NCBI GenBank assembly: GCA_014529385.2
Contig: CM043953.1
Location: 108,072,549 to 108,136,548, forward strand
Length of the DNA: 64,000 nt
Reading direction: 5' to 3'
Origin: Adiantum capillus-veneris
Lineage: Eukaryota; Streptophyta; Polypodiopsida; Polypodiales; Pteridaceae
The notes under the pieces are model-generated. The model was not told the origin of the DNA. It saw only the letters and a program-made list of their open reading frames with translations, and did not search any database. Below, in pieces: positions 1 through 11,669 of this stretch. The position numbers and the translations under genes are program-made. Position 1 is the stretch's first letter; each line of letters opens with the position of its first letter.

Positions 1-1131
1 GGCCTAGCCACTTCGTAAGAGCACCACATTTTGTATACATATCGTACAAAGCATTGCCAAGCACAACATCTTTCTCCAGCAGCCCCTGTCGAGCAATAAC
101 ATCATGAGTTTTGTTGCATGTATCAAGGTCTTGAATAGTGCCACATGCCCTCAAGATGCAAGTATAGGTTATTGCATTCGGTGAAATGCTTTCCCTTTTC
201 ATTCGGTTAAAACTTCACTCAGGTTCTTGGCCACAACCATATTAGCATCTGGCAGCCCCAAAATGACAATATCGTCTTGAATTTCATTGCTCATATCAAT
301 GTCTTGAATAATGCCAAAAATTCATCCAGCTCAGCAGTGTGAGCAACTAACATTGGCTTCAAGCCTTATTATCTCATCAATTCGGACTCTGTCTGACAAG
401 CCGTAAATTCCTAAAGACTTCTCAAGCTACATAGAATGCATACAAACCTTGCTGAGGATGTAAAATTCCCAAATGGCACACTGATCGAGGTGACCGACCT
501 CACATGGAACTAGCCCCGAGGAAACTTAAACTGGTAATAACTTAGCAACCCAATCTTTGATTGCTCATCTGAAAATACCGACGTGCTCCACAAAGTGAGC
601 ACTTCAGGTCCATGCATTCACTTCATCTCAAACCTCTCAGGTTCAGTTGCCCAATCCAATACGGATTTGGCATCAACTTAAACTTCAAACTGCCATAGTT
701 TCTTCACCATAGCTCCAATCGACAAGCCATAAAGACAGGCCGATAGAGCACTTCAAGCACTGCAGTTCTAGATCATAAACTCCCATATGTGCTCACTTCA
801 AGCATACTATTTTTTAGCATCATTAAGGTATCTGTTGGCCCTTTAAAGCCATATCTGGAATACATTAATTGTAAAACTAGCTTGTTATTAGCAAGCCTTG
901 AACACTGATCATTAATCAGGTAAGCTTCAATTAAGCTCGATGTGCATCTTTTTGGTATATTTCTTAAGGTATCTGTTGGCCCTTTAAAGCCATATCTGGA
1001 ATACATTAATTGTAAAACTAGCTTGTTATTAGCAAGCCTTGAACACTGATCATTAATCAGGTAAGCTTCAATTAAGCTCGATGTGCATCTTTTTGGTATA
1101 TTTCTTAGTATGGGAGCGGAGTTGCACGACA
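1..1131 (-). repeat. 3' LTR (partial, truncated by window edge) of the minus-strand Ty3 element
   Basis: This segment is homologous to 7625-8597. It ends at 1131 with CA on the plus strand, directly beside a purine-rich tract that reads AGAGGGTGTGGA on the coding strand at about 1132-1143, the likely polypurine tract. It contains a 141-base tandem duplication absent from the other LTR. Its outer end lies left of the window. Confidence 0.85.
823..1104. repeat. 141-bp tandem duplication inside the left LTR (two copies)
   Basis: Positions 823-963 and 964-1104 are near-identical direct copies. The right LTR has one copy only (about 8448-8575), so the duplication arose after insertion or in one LTR alone. 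The unit is a multiple of three, which is why one short reading frame runs through both copies. I do not regard that frame as a gene. Confidence 0.9.
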
Positions 1132-1345
1132 TCCACACCCTCTGAACCTGTACAGCCTTTGGTTTGTGCCAACTGCACTTAAGAAGCATCATCAACAGCA
1201 TCATCAGACTCATCGTCTGATGCATACATAGCATTATCTTTAGGAGGTTAATCTGTGTTGAAATCTTCAATATTAATCTCATCTTCTTGTTGCTTAAACA
1301 ACTTAACTCCTTTCCCTGCAATAGGCACCTTAAGCTGAGTGCCAT

Positions 1346-2003
1346 CTAGCTCACATAGCTTAAATGTTGCATTATCATAAACATAAGTACTACATATGGT
1401 CCAAACCCAATCCCCATCTTTAATAGCATAAGTCGTAGTCTGTGCTTACCATCAAATGTTGCTTTCTTATTTAACCTTGCTTCCTTAAGCTTCACTTTAG
1501 CCTGTTCAATATCTTCCTGACGCCTTTCAAGTTGGAGAATGTGCAAAGGAAGCAAATATTCTATAGACATACCTTCTTCCCATGGCATTATGGTCCAATA
1601 AATAACTGCTTCCTATGTAGGCATAATGGGTTTCCCATACATTAGCTCAAATGGCATAAAATCTGTAACAGAACTATGTGTAGTTCGATCAGCCCATAAA
1701 GCAAATGGTAGGAGTTTAGGCCAATCACAAATATGTCCCTGGCATGCCCTTGCTAAAGCTTTATCAATAGGCAGAGGTACTCTTTCACTTTTACCATTAC
1801 CCTCTGGATTGTATGTTGTAGTGGGAGCCAATATTATGCCCAAGCGAGCAAAGAAATCTGTACACTTTGTTTGCTTGGGAGCTTTGTTTGCTTCCATAAA
1901 TGTCCATCCTTCAGAAAAAAGCCGTAAGCCTTCTTTTTTATCCTTCTATACTCTTGATCATTCCACTCGTCATGCTTAGTAAGAGTGCTAAGGTAGCGCC
2001 CGA
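1346..2003 (-). pseudogene. integrase remnant of the Ty3 element (core deleted)
   Basis: On the minus strand, the segment near 1910-1990 reads like the start of an integrase zinc-binding region (FLKDGHLWK-like). It is followed at 1613-1897 by the end of the catalytic core, with the motif YNPEGNGKSER that carries the catalytic glutamate. The residues expected between these, including the HHCC finger and both catalytic aspartates, are missing, so a deletion of several hundred bases has joined them. 1346-1588 reads like the region after the core. The product cannot be an active integrase. Confidence 0.75.
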
Positions 2004-2849
2004 TCAAAATCCACTCTCAATCATAGAACTCCTCAGAAAATACCTCAAAAAATGAGCAATATTACCACAATTTTCATGTAGATAAGAAGACATGTAGAAC
2101 TTCAGGCCAACATCATCACTTGTGGTCAGTATCTCTTCTTCATCTTCAAACCTAGCTCTTGATAACATATCTGCAACAGGATTATCTCTGCCTGCAATAT
2201 GACAAAATTCAGGGTTAAGAGACTTAATATTGGCTATCCATTGCAGCATAGCAATATCTGGAGTAGAGCACTTTGCAATCATCTCTATCAGTGGCAAGCA
2301 ATCTATCTCTACCACGACTGAAGCTCCAATGACAAGCATTGAGAACCTTTGCTCCAAATCGATCTGCATACCTATGTCCTGCATCATTATCTTGCCTATA
2401 ACCCACCCAATACCTGTCGAGCTAGTGTGAACTACTAAAATTACTGGCCTTCCACATTCGTAGTCGACTTTCCTCAAGGCATGAGCCTTGAGAAGCATCT
2501 TCTTTTATTTCCTGATAGCTCGTGTGTGAACTTCTTTCCAAAAAAATCTTTTACCTTTTCTCAGCAGTTGATAAAGCAATTCTACAATATGAGCAAAATG
2601 TGGCAGCCAAATAAGATAGAATACACATGCACCCAGAAACCGACAAACTTGGGTAAGCAAAGAGCACATTTCCTTCATCTTTTGGATAGCTTCAACTTTA
2701 GTTGGAGTCGGCCTTCTACCTTTTGGACTGCACATATGCACCACAATTAGTACCTCTGTAGCACCAAAAGTTGATTTTTGCCATGGAAGTGTTAACTTCT
2801 TTAGGCTTGGACAAAATAGCGTCACAGTCAACAATATTTTGAGCAACAA
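2004..2849 (-). pseudogene. RNase H and RT-connection remnant of the Ty3 element
   Basis: The minus-strand frames hold an RT thumb/connection region (RRPTPTKVEAIQKM, then VCRFLGACVFY) and an RNase H region ending in AGRDNPVADMLSRARFEDE, the usual end of Ty3 RNase H. The two regions are in different frames, and a third frame at 2224-2406 carries further RNase H-like residues (RFGAKVL). At least two frameshifts are therefore present. It should follow the RT directly in the polyprotein. Non-functional. Confidence 0.75.
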
Positions 2850-3855
2850 ACTGTCGCCACCCCCTCTGATCTTTTACCTCATCTTTTGAGCCTTCCTCAC
2901 ATCCTTTAATTGGTAGATCATCAATAAAAGGCATAGTAACATGAGAGATAAAGTCCCTTGATATCTTATTCATTCCATTCATCATATGAGCTAGAGAATT
3001 AGTAGCACCCTGTGGCAGAGTGCACATCCTTACAAACCCGAGAGGTGTACACATCGTAGTAAGATCCCTGCTCTCCAAAGGTAACTACAATTGATCGTAT
3101 CAAGAGTAAAGTTCACCCATAGAGTAAATTGATCTACCTGCAAAGGCCTCAGCAAATTCATCCACGATTGGGCCAGTACCCACATTGCGGATTGTTACCT
3201 TGTGAATCGGCCGCATGTCCTGTATGAACCTTAAAGTACCATTTTTATTTGTAACAGTGAACCATCGATTGGAGTATGGTGCACATGATGGCTCCAAAAT
3301 TTCCATTTGTATCTTCTCATTAAGCAAATTGATAAGCTTTGGCAAGTGAGCTTTAGGAATTGGAATGGGATGTAAGCTCCATGGCGTGTGAGGAACAATG
3401 AATATAACCATAGGTGAAACAAAACTTGGATCCACACACCCAACCTCACTTGCCTCAAAAGAAAAATCTTTACCGTGTTTTTCAAGCATACCTTGAAAAC
3501 ACTTGATTTCCTCTTTGTTGAGAAAACCATCTTCTCCAATCTTCAGCTCCTGCAATGTCTCCTTAGTAAATTTATGCCCAATGTTCTTTGGATTTCTGAG
3601 CATAGGCTGTCGAGAAGCTTCTTTGATCACCCCATCACTTCCTTTTGGTAGAGATGTAGCCTCTGGTCTCACTTTCTTTGCAACAGTCTTGTACTTCGTC
3701 TCTACCTGTGCTTTAACTACTTTACCCAAGTCATTTTCAATATGCATAAGTGCCTCGTATACGTCCAACTCTTCATACATGTCCATTGAATGCACTTTAA
3801 CAAATTCAACTCTACTTTGTAAGTTGTATTGCCTGATATCCTCAAGTTCTGACAT
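2716..3855 (-). pseudogene. reverse transcriptase remnant with FIDD active site, Ty3 element
   Basis: The upstream frame (3100-3855) holds the RT N-terminal region with EPSCAPYSNRWFTV and LRFIQDMRPIHKVTIRN. It runs into the motif-A region, where SMGELYS replaces the expected SMGDLYS, so the first catalytic aspartate is changed to glutamate. After a break, 2716-3078 continues with TPLGFVRMCTLPQGATNS and MPFIDDLPIKG. The FIDD sits where most RTs have YxDD. The changed motif A and the broken frame make it inactive. RT identity is certain from motif order; the exact lineage is not. Confidence 0.85.
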
Positions 3856-4342
3856 AGTGTCAACATAAGAAATCTCTTCATTCCTGAAATCACATCATCT
3901 GGTTCAAGCACATCATATCCCTGTGATTCACTTTGAATACTTGAAACATATTGTTTCTCCCACTTAGGTAAATCATTAAATTTTTTGTAAGATACTGAAC
4001 CCTCAGATGTCAATCCCAAAAATCCTGAAGAGAAGATTTCTCTTTGCCAGAACTTCTCCTCACTTGTGCCACCATAGTCCCGCTTTATAGTGGCATCTCA
4101 AGAAAATCCAGAGAAAATTTGTGTTCTTTGAACTCTTTGCGAATCTTTGGCATTGGATGATCATGTAAATTGTCTTTGTTCCTGGCATGGTCAACACATA
4201 TAGTAAAAAATTGAACCGCTTTCTTACCATCTCGACTACGAACCCTCGCATAGGCTAAGCCATCATCTAGCACCTTTGTTTCGATTTTCATAGCCGTAAT
4301 GTAGGGCTGTCCCAAAATCAGTGGTGAGTAGGAGGAATGCTC

Positions 4343-4904
4343 CTATGTAAAGGAGTTTTGCTCATCACAAACATCCCCAATAGTTACCTTGATGTTTGCA
4401 CATGCACCATAAAGATCACCTGGAAGCATGTTGGCAGCTCGTATCCGCCACCCGTGGTCCACATCAATAGGCCACTTCCCCTTTTGGGTGCAAACTCTTT
4501 GCCATAAGATTGATTTTTGAACCATGGTCTATAAGGGCTAAGACCGGCTCCTCAATGTCGCCAAGCTTTACCAGAGTTTCAATCGTTACTCTTGCCCAAT
4601 GAGTCCTTGAAAATTGAATCTTAGGTATAGTTTCATTGTCTTTACCATCATTAAAATGCACGTTTCTTACCTCGGGTACAATCGGGTTTGAAACCACCAC
4701 AGACCTCAACTCTCCTTCTTCAAGATTTGCCAAAATTTCTTCATAATTATCTAGAATTGCTTCAATGTATTGAACCACTTGGCTCTTAACTGATTTTGGC
4801 TCTTGCTCACTCGGTATCTTTCGTTTCCTTTTGATAATATCGATGATCTCCTCATGGAACTCGTACTTGGCAATTCCCAAAATATCATCCAATTTGAGCT
4901 CCAC
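4343..4904 (-). pseudogene. aspartic protease region of the Ty3 element
   Basis: Frame 4464-4904 ends in GDIEEPVLALIDHGSKINLM, a retroviral-type aspartic protease active site in which DHGS replaces the usual DTGA or DSGS. An overlapping frame (4343-4525) continues with KWPIDVDHGWRI and LYGACANIKVTIGDV, so one frameshift separates the halves. The stretch 4085-4315 (MGQPYITAMKIETK onward) continues the protease-to-RT linker. No RT motif is present here, which fixes the domain order. Confidence 0.75.
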
Positions 4905-4939
4905 TTTACTCTTCGGGATACGCTCTTCAAAAACATTCT

Positions 4940-6259
4940 TCAGATCTTAGCCAATTCAATATCAGATTTAAGCTTATATGAGGGTCCCTTAGACTTACCT
5001 TGCTTTTTGTCCTTTGGTGCCTCCTCCATAACCACTTCGGGAGCGGGTTTAGGAGCAGGCCCTTCCTCTTTCTTACTACTGGATCTCGTTGGCCTTTTTG
5101 ATGTCCCGGCAACATCTTCATCCCTTTTTCGCTTCTCTTTCACCATAGCTTCATTGGCTTGAGCATTAGCAATAAATGCATATACTGAAAGAGAATCTAT
5201 TGGATCGATCCACCTAGTAGTTTCCCGAATCGAATTCCCTACCTGTGGTAACTTCCCATACATTACCTTACCTGCTTCTGCTGCCTTTAAAGCATACGGC
5301 CACAGTTGGCCCTTTGCACATCTACCTTCATCATCTCCCTTACTACAACCCTACAGCCCATATGTAGCCGATTCCACAACATTATGTTGTATTTCTTCCA
5401 TTAGCTTCTTCATGCCGCCCTTGCCAAAGTTTAAGCGGAGCATCTCTCCTATTGCCCTGAGATGAATCTTCTTGTCTTCCTAAAAAACCACATTCTTCTT
5501 GTAAGCTTCATCAAACTCATCACACTCTTTTTCACATACCTATGGTCTTCACTATCACACCACATGCATTGATTATCCCAATTTTTACGTGGTGGCTGCT
5601 ATTGCTTAGGTTCAGAAGTAGACGCCTTTGCAGCTAACCTTCAAGTTTAACATTTTGCAATTTAAGTTTAGCTCTTGAATATCAATCCCAGTTCTCCTTC
5701 CAGGTCCTCCAATAATTGCACCAAATTCTTTTGAAGTCGTGGATCAACAACTTGAATAAACAATTCCAACTTTTGATCCTTCAAGGAACGTTGTTATGCT
5801 GATGACAACTGATCAAACTTCTTTTCAAATTCTTGTAACAACTCTCGTGCAGATAAATTTTTACTCTTCCTCTGCACCCACTTCATAAAACTCTATCTGG
5901 TCACCCTCTGAGAATCTTTGAGAAAATATTCCTCTTGTAACGCCTTCTTGAAGTCCTACCAATTTGGTCCACCTGAGTTTCTTTAATCGGGCCCTAAGTT
6001 CCGACATTGCAATCAGATAAAACTCTTCCACTAAGTTCTGGTCTTCAATTCCATCATCTTCCATAGACTGCTCATAAAGATTGCAAAATTTTGAAATATC
6101 TCGGCCTTCAAATCACTGCAACTTATCTGTAACAGTTTGTCGAGCTTTACGAATTTGCTCTTGCAAATTATGTTGCTGTTGGTCAGCTTGTTGCTGCTGC
6201 ATGTACGCTACAAACTACTGCATCATTTGCTCCATGGCTTCCTCTTGCGGTGTAGACAT
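4940..6259 (-). pseudogene. gag remnant of the Ty3 element
   Basis: A plausible gag start ATG lies at 6259 on the minus strand, about 50 bases after the primer-site candidate, and reads MSTPQEEAMEQMMQ before an in-frame stop. Further fragments follow at 5861-6064 and 4940-5263. The latter has a lysine-rich, charged tail (KRKRDEDVAGTSKRPTR) like gag C-termini. I see no zinc knuckle. Long stretches between the fragments carry stops in all three frames. Assignment as gag rests mainly on position. Confidence 0.55.
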
Positions 6260-6289
6260 ATTCTTCAACTATTTTCCCACCCCGGCTCG

Positions 6290-6309
6290 GTTTCGCGTCA
6301 GGTTCACCA
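6290..6309 (-). other. candidate primer-binding site of the minus-strand Ty3 element
   Basis: The coding strand reads TGGTGAACCTGACGCGAAAC, three bases after the LTR end CGACA. From memory this is close to the complement of the 3' end of plant tRNA-Trp, with a few mismatches. It is not the tRNA-iMet site used by other elements in this window. Confidence 0.55.
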
Positions 6310-6914
6310 AGTTGTCGGGGGATATGGGTTCAAAATGGGAGCCAAGTCAGCGCCGAGCTACTAGCTGTGGGGAAATTGAGAGCCAAGAGTTACCGCACCG
6401 CACAATAAGGTAGTTATAACTTGGTAATGCTAACAATGCACAAAAACCACTTGAAAACTGATAACGCTGACAAAATGGATGCACAATTATTGAGGCATTG
6501 CCGTTAACAACACCTGTTACTTAATTAAAATGTGGTTTAGGAGCTTAAATTCCCCTTACAGTTTTCCTCGGGCCGTTAATGGCTCCGTGATTCATCAAAA
6601 TGGATTAATTAAACCCAAGTTGATGCCGATGATCAAAATTTCTTCTGTGTTGGGCTTCGAGATTCAACCCTGCTTAACTTCGTTCGATCTTCTTGAGCCT
6701 TGGCTTACCGAGCTCCATTCAACTTGCTTCGGCTGAGTGCCCTTCCACTTGCTTCTTCAACTCTCTTGCACACCTAGTCGAGATCGAGATCGAGAGAGAA
6801 AATTCCCTACTTAGCTTTGAGAACGAGGGAGAGAGAACCTCCTGCTTATCTTCGAGAATGAGAGAAAGCGTCTCCCTTGATTGCTCCTCAACTACTTCCT
6901 TGCTTAGATCCGAA

Positions 6915-6917
<3 letters not shown>

Positions 6918-6964
<47 letters not shown>
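6918..6964. repeat. (GA)n microsatellite in LTR
   Basis: An uninterrupted AG dinucleotide run inside the right LTR of the Ty3 element. Apparent reading frames here (RERERE, SLSLSL) are artefacts. Confidence 0.98.
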
Positions 6965-6966
<2 letters not shown>

Positions 6967-7056
6967 ATCTCCTTGCTTGTGTCTGAGAGCGAGAGAGAGA
7001 CTTATCTCCTTTCTTGTCCAAGTGCGAGAGAAAGAGTGGCTTCTTCCTTGCTTGTC

Positions 7057-7058
<2 letters not shown>

Positions 7059-7110
<52 letters not shown>
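7059..7110. repeat. (GA)n microsatellite in LTR
   Basis: Second uninterrupted AG run in the same LTR, about 95 bases from the first. The intervening text (CTTGCTTGTGTCTGAGAGCGAG type) is itself repeated around both runs, so the GA tracts appear to have been amplified together with their flanks. Confidence 0.98.
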
Positions 7111-7114
<4 letters not shown>

Positions 7115-8597
7115 TTCTTGCTTGTGCCCGAGAGCGAGAGAGAGCATGGCCTCTTTCTCCTCTTCGACTCCTCAAGCTAAACCTCCTTCCTTCTTCAAGC
7201 AACTCCCGTTGAATCCCCCTTTTTGCATGAACTTGCCCCTATAAATAGCCTTCCCCCTCCCTTAGCAACGACGATGTTGTGGTTGCTAGGGAGCATAAAA
7301 AACACCTCCTAGTGATGTGGCAGTCGGGTTCTGGACTAGCGCCAAATTTCACAAGAGTAGGTCCAAACATGGTCGCCATGGTTTGTTGATCCTTTCACGC
7401 TTCATGAACATGCTCATCCGAGCCCTCCACAGCCTATTGCGAGCTCACCTTGCCCCCATGTGTTGCTCGTTTCCTGCTGCCATCTCTCTTCTCATTTTTT
7501 TCCCTATTATTTATTTTCCTTCACACTCACTTACCCTATTGGGAAGCCTTTGGCTCTTTTTGGTGTCCATTTAATCGGTGGGCAACCACTTGCTTAGGGT
7601 GACCGGCTATTGACTCAATTGGGTGGCCTAGCCACTTCCTAAGAGCACCACATTTGGTATACATATCGTACAAAACATTGCCAAGCACAACATCTTTCTC
7701 CAGCAACCCCTGTCAAGCAATCTCATCATGAGTTTTTTTGCCCATATCAAGGTCTTGAATAGTGTCACATGCCCTCAAGATGCAAGTATAGGTGATTGCA
7801 TTCGGTGAAACGCTTTCCCTTTTCATTTGGCTAATACTTCACTGAGCTTCTTGGCCACAACCATATCAGCATCCGGCATCCCCAAAATGAGAATATTGTC
7901 TCAAATTTCACTGCTCATATCATTGTCTTGAATAATGCCAAAAATTCATCCAGCTCAGCAATGCAACTAACACCGGCTTCAAGCCTTATTGTCTCATCAA
8001 ACCAGGACTCTATCTAACAAGCCGTAAATTCCTATAAACTTCTCAAGCTGCATAGAATGCATACAAACCCTGCTAAGGCTGTAAAATTCCCTAACGGCAT
8101 TTCGATCGAGGCGACTAACCTGGCATGAAACTGGTCCCGGGGGAAACTTAAACTGGTAGTAACTTGGCAACCAAATCTCCGATTGCTGATCTGAAAAGAC
8201 CGACGCACTCCACAAAGTGAGCACTTCAGGCCCATGCATTCACTTTATCTCAAACCTCTCAGCTAAAGTTTCCCAATCCGGTACGCATCTGCCATCAACT
8301 TAAACTTTGAACTACCATAACTTCTTCATCGTAGCTCCAATCGACAAGTCGTAAAGATAGGTCAATAGAGCACTTCAAGAACTACAGTTCTAGATCATAA
8401 ACTCCCATTTGTGCTCACTTCAAGCATACTTCTTTTTAGCATCATTAAGGCATTTGTTGGCCCTTTAAAGTTTGCATCTGACATACATTAATCGTAAAAC
8501 TAGCTCAAACATTGATCATTAATCAGGTAAGCTTCAATTAAGCTCGATGTGAATCTTCTGGGTATATTTCTTAGCATGGGAGTGGAGCTGCATGACA

Positions 8598-9265
8598 ACA
8601 CTCATATTTATTGGTGTAGGTAAGAATCGGCAAGCTCTTGTTGCACATACATCTTTTTAAAATGTTGTGTAGAGGTACATCAACATATACAAATTTCAAG
8701 ATTGTTTTTACCTGTCCCATGTCATATATTTTTATGGTTTTGCCTGTCATCAACACCATTATCTATTTTCTATCAAAGCCTTGTTTTAGGTTGCATATTG
8801 TCAATTACTATTGTGTCAAAATTGTATGGGTTATAGACACTACCATGATAAAAAGTTGTAAGACCTCCCATTATCTATAAAGTTTGAGTTCTTGTTGTTC
8901 TCACTTTAATATTTGTTCGAGAAAGGTACACACACCCCGATGTTGTTGTCGGGGGGGGGGGATTGTTGGGTTTTCAAGCCTTGGTCACTTTGTCTAACCG
9001 CATGAGCAACTACCCTGTGAGTAAACTAACACATATCACCCTTTTAGTGGACTTTTGCATGGTAAAATGGTGGCTAAAATAGGCAAGCATTTTTTATATA
9101 TATCATGTATAAGGCTTTTCAATAATTGATAAGTAAAATATAGTGTGAATTTCTTTGTGCTTTGCTTTGCTCGTAGTCTTGTGCTCTCGTTACTCTTCTT
9201 TGTTGTTTCTCTCTTTCCTACGCCATGGCATGCCGCTATTACCATCCTCCATAGCACGCTAACCG
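8598..9265. other. non-coding stretch with a G11 tract and an LTR-like junction
   Basis: No coding region is recognisable. At 8951-8961 a run of eleven G is followed by ATTGTTGGGTTTTC, which looks like a polypurine tract beside a copia-type LTR start (TGTTGGG). No second copy of an LTR was found nearby, so this is only a possible solo or truncated LTR. Confidence 0.3.
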
Positions 9266-9690
9266 AACACACACACACACACACACACATTCACATGTAT
9301 ACAATACATATACATACTTGCACACTCACATATATGTACACACCACACAGACAAGCAAATATACACATGCCACAATAGGCCCATAGACATACACATACAT
9401 GTCCATATGTTGTTTTTTGTCCATAGACATGCCCATAGACACGACACAACATGGATACACGTACCTCCGCATATTACACACACATAAATACACATGCATG
9501 TCACAAACATGTACTTGTATAGACATGCATATATAGACACAAATCACGTCCACAAACAAATATGTACAAACACATACATCCTCACACGCACATATGCACA
9601 TACACACACAAATACAAATCACCTCCAACCGCACACATATACACACGTATGTACACACACACACACGTGCACGCGCGCACACACATTGTT
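9266..9690. repeat. CA/TG-rich microsatellite field
   Basis: A pure (AC)n tract at about 9266-9288 is followed by some 400 bases of degenerate ACAC, ACAT and CACG repeats, ending in CACACGTGCACGCGCGCACACACA. It looks like a decayed, expanded AC microsatellite with alternating purine-pyrimidine sequence. Reading frames rich in HTHT or CVCV are artefacts. Confidence 0.9.
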
Positions 9691-11047
9691 TATGGACAAA
9701 ATTTTAACTCATTTTGCCTAACATTATGTTTGGACGTTGGACTAGGGAGTTAAATTACAAGAACTTACTTGCTAAGTTTGGATCTAAAACTCTTATCACT
9801 AAACGATGACTGAAAACCCACTTTAGCCAAGAAAAAGTCTCTAAGTTATTTGGAGTCAGTATGATTGTTACAATTATCGATAGATGAGAACATTTTTTTT
9901 TTGTAAAATAGTTCAAAAAATGTATTTTTTTAAGAGGGGAAAACTACAAGGAATTTTCCAGACATAACTTGCATTGAGGAATCAAAAGTCGTCTTTTGCC
10001 ATTTATTATTTTTTGGCAATCCTCTAAACCACGGCAATTAGAAGTCACAATTAGACACATAGTTAATATTTCTATGGGCTTTGACAAATTTCCTTATGAA
10101 ATACATATTGCGGAAATTTTTTCCCGCTTACGATGGGAAACAAAACTATATTGTATAACTTAAGGATACTCAAAGAAAAAAAGAGAACGAAGACTTAAAG
10201 GAAACAATACGAGTTCTACCAAAAATTGTTTTATAAAAAAAAACGCCTAGCGTGTGCTCGTGACAAGCCCACGAGCTAGGTTCTCTCCCCCTCTCTCCTC
10301 ATTTTGTGCACATATTCCCTCGTGTGCGCGCATGCGCACACACACACACAAGTGCGGTACCGTGTGATATGAATCCACAAAGAACTATAAGCTGGAAGCA
10401 TACAAGTGCTCAAGAAAGCTTTGCAAACTCTCAATTTTGTTCTTTCGCATGCTCTTCTTGTAGTTTTGTGCTACTTTGGAGACTCTCACTCGTACCTCAT
10501 GCAGTTAGTCTGCCAGCAGGTTATTGCATGAATTTAGAATAGGGTTACACTAAGCACTTATTCAAACACAAGCTAATGCTTAGATGATTGCTCTACTGAC
10601 AATGCATTAAAAAAATCAAGTATTGAAGAAGGGCAATAAACATACAATCTACTTCATACAAATGACGGAAAATTCAATTGCCTTTGATAACAATGATCGG
10701 CCTCACTCAATTCAATTTTCCTCATTCAATTTTTTGAGGTTAATTTTGATTAGATTGCAGTTGTCATATTAGTACAATTTTTAAGCTAAGAGAGTCATGA
10801 GCGCTTTCAACACCCTTCTGTATGTGAAAATGTGATAAAATATAGAAAAAAATAATCCCTACCGTTGAATCCACGTGATAGGTATCTCCTCGAGCTTGAA
10901 TGACCTACAATAGGAATGTCATGAGCTTCTTGCAATATCTAAAGCTTTATTCCTTTATCATTATGGATACAAAGACAAATTTTCAAGTAGAGATCGTCAT
11001 CGTCAACATGAAAGGCTTTGATTTGTCATTCCTACTTCTCCATTCCA
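9691..11047. other. AT-rich non-coding stretch, nothing recognised
   Basis: No reading frame, LTR pair or domain could be recognised. A short (AC)n tract lies at about 10336-10351. Confidence 0.5.
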
Positions 11048-11669
11048 TTATGTAAGCCTAACAAATATTGAATATCTGTACACTCTCTTGAATAAGACTA
11101 ATAAATAATTATTATGCAAGCCTAATAAATATTGAATCCCCTTAGAAAATGGATTTTGAGGCACACACTCCTGAATAATGTCAATCAAAGAAGTAGTAGA
11201 GGTTGTGATTGCCACCACTGTACTCTTTCTACTTAAAGCATCGGCTGCTAAGTTTTCCTTTTGGTTTATAGTCAATCCCAAAATCATATTCATATACCAA
11301 TTCATCCATCTTTCTTGTCGCATATTTTGATCAGGTTGACGGAGGTTTTTATGATTTGCATGTAGTTAAAATCACCTTCCAAGAAGATAATGTCACCATA
11401 CCTTGAGAGCATGTACAACAACTAACAATTCTCTGCTTGTGGATGTGTACCTTATGAGATTTATAAGCTAATGGTCTTTCTTCTTGAGACAAAACATCGC
11501 CAATTGTTTGCCCAATTGCATTTACAAGGATAGTCAATGTCTTTGTGAAATTTGGAAGTTGTAAAAGAGGAGCATTTACCAAAGCTTCTTCCATTAGGGG
11601 AAGTTTAGAGAGAGAGTGCTCTAAGCCAATGAGAAAAGGGCTTCTGTTATGAAATCTTCTTTTTGACAA
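11048..11669 (-). pseudogene. Ty3/gypsy RNase H fragment
   Basis: The minus-strand frame 11349-11669 carries an RNase H start: ALVNAPLLQLPNFTKTLTI, then GQTIGDVLSQEERPLAYKSHK. Normal copies have a catalytic DA before the G; here it reads NAIG, so the aspartate is lost. Frame 11048-11323 carries the end of the domain: RQERWMNWYMN, then NQKENLAADALSRK. Neither RT nor integrase is present on either side, so this is an isolated fragment of about 600 bases, different from the element at 1-8597. Confidence 0.8.

Larger units (their letters stand above)
1..8597 (-). mobile_element. Ty3/gypsy-like LTR retrotransposon, minus strand, decayed, left LTR cut by window
   Basis: The element reads right to left. 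A 1131-base stretch at the window start is repeated at 7625-8597, and both copies end in CA on the plus strand, giving LTRs that start TGTCG on the coding strand. The right LTR ends (coding strand) in CGACA at 6313, followed by three bases and a primer-site-like TGGTGAACC. A purine-rich tract lies beside the left LTR. Between them, in order on the minus strand, lie remnants of gag, protease, RT, RNase H and integrase, which is the Ty3 order. All genes carry stops and frameshifts, and most of the integrase is deleted. The RT has FIDD and the protease DHGS, which to my memory resembles Ty3 elements of fungi and seed-free plants more than common angiosperm lineages. The lineage assignment is inference. 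Confidence 0.85.
6313..8597 (-). repeat. 5' LTR (2285 bp) of the minus-strand Ty3 element
   Basis: Boundaries are set by the coding-strand ends TGTCA...CGACA, by a primer-site candidate next to 6313, and by loss of similarity to the left LTR after 8597. The flank ACACT at 8598-8602 would be the right target duplication, but its partner lies outside the window. The LTR contains two GA microsatellites (6918-6964, 7059-7110). Only 7625-8597 can be compared with the other LTR. Confidence 0.75.

Noticed and set aside
6693-7244. Several overlapping open frames rich in RERERE or SLSLSL
   Set aside because: They are translations of GA microsatellites in an LTR; no domain, and every frame stays open only through the repeat.
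9036-9753. Frames rich in HTHTH or VCVCV
   Set aside because: Artefacts of the CA-rich microsatellite field.
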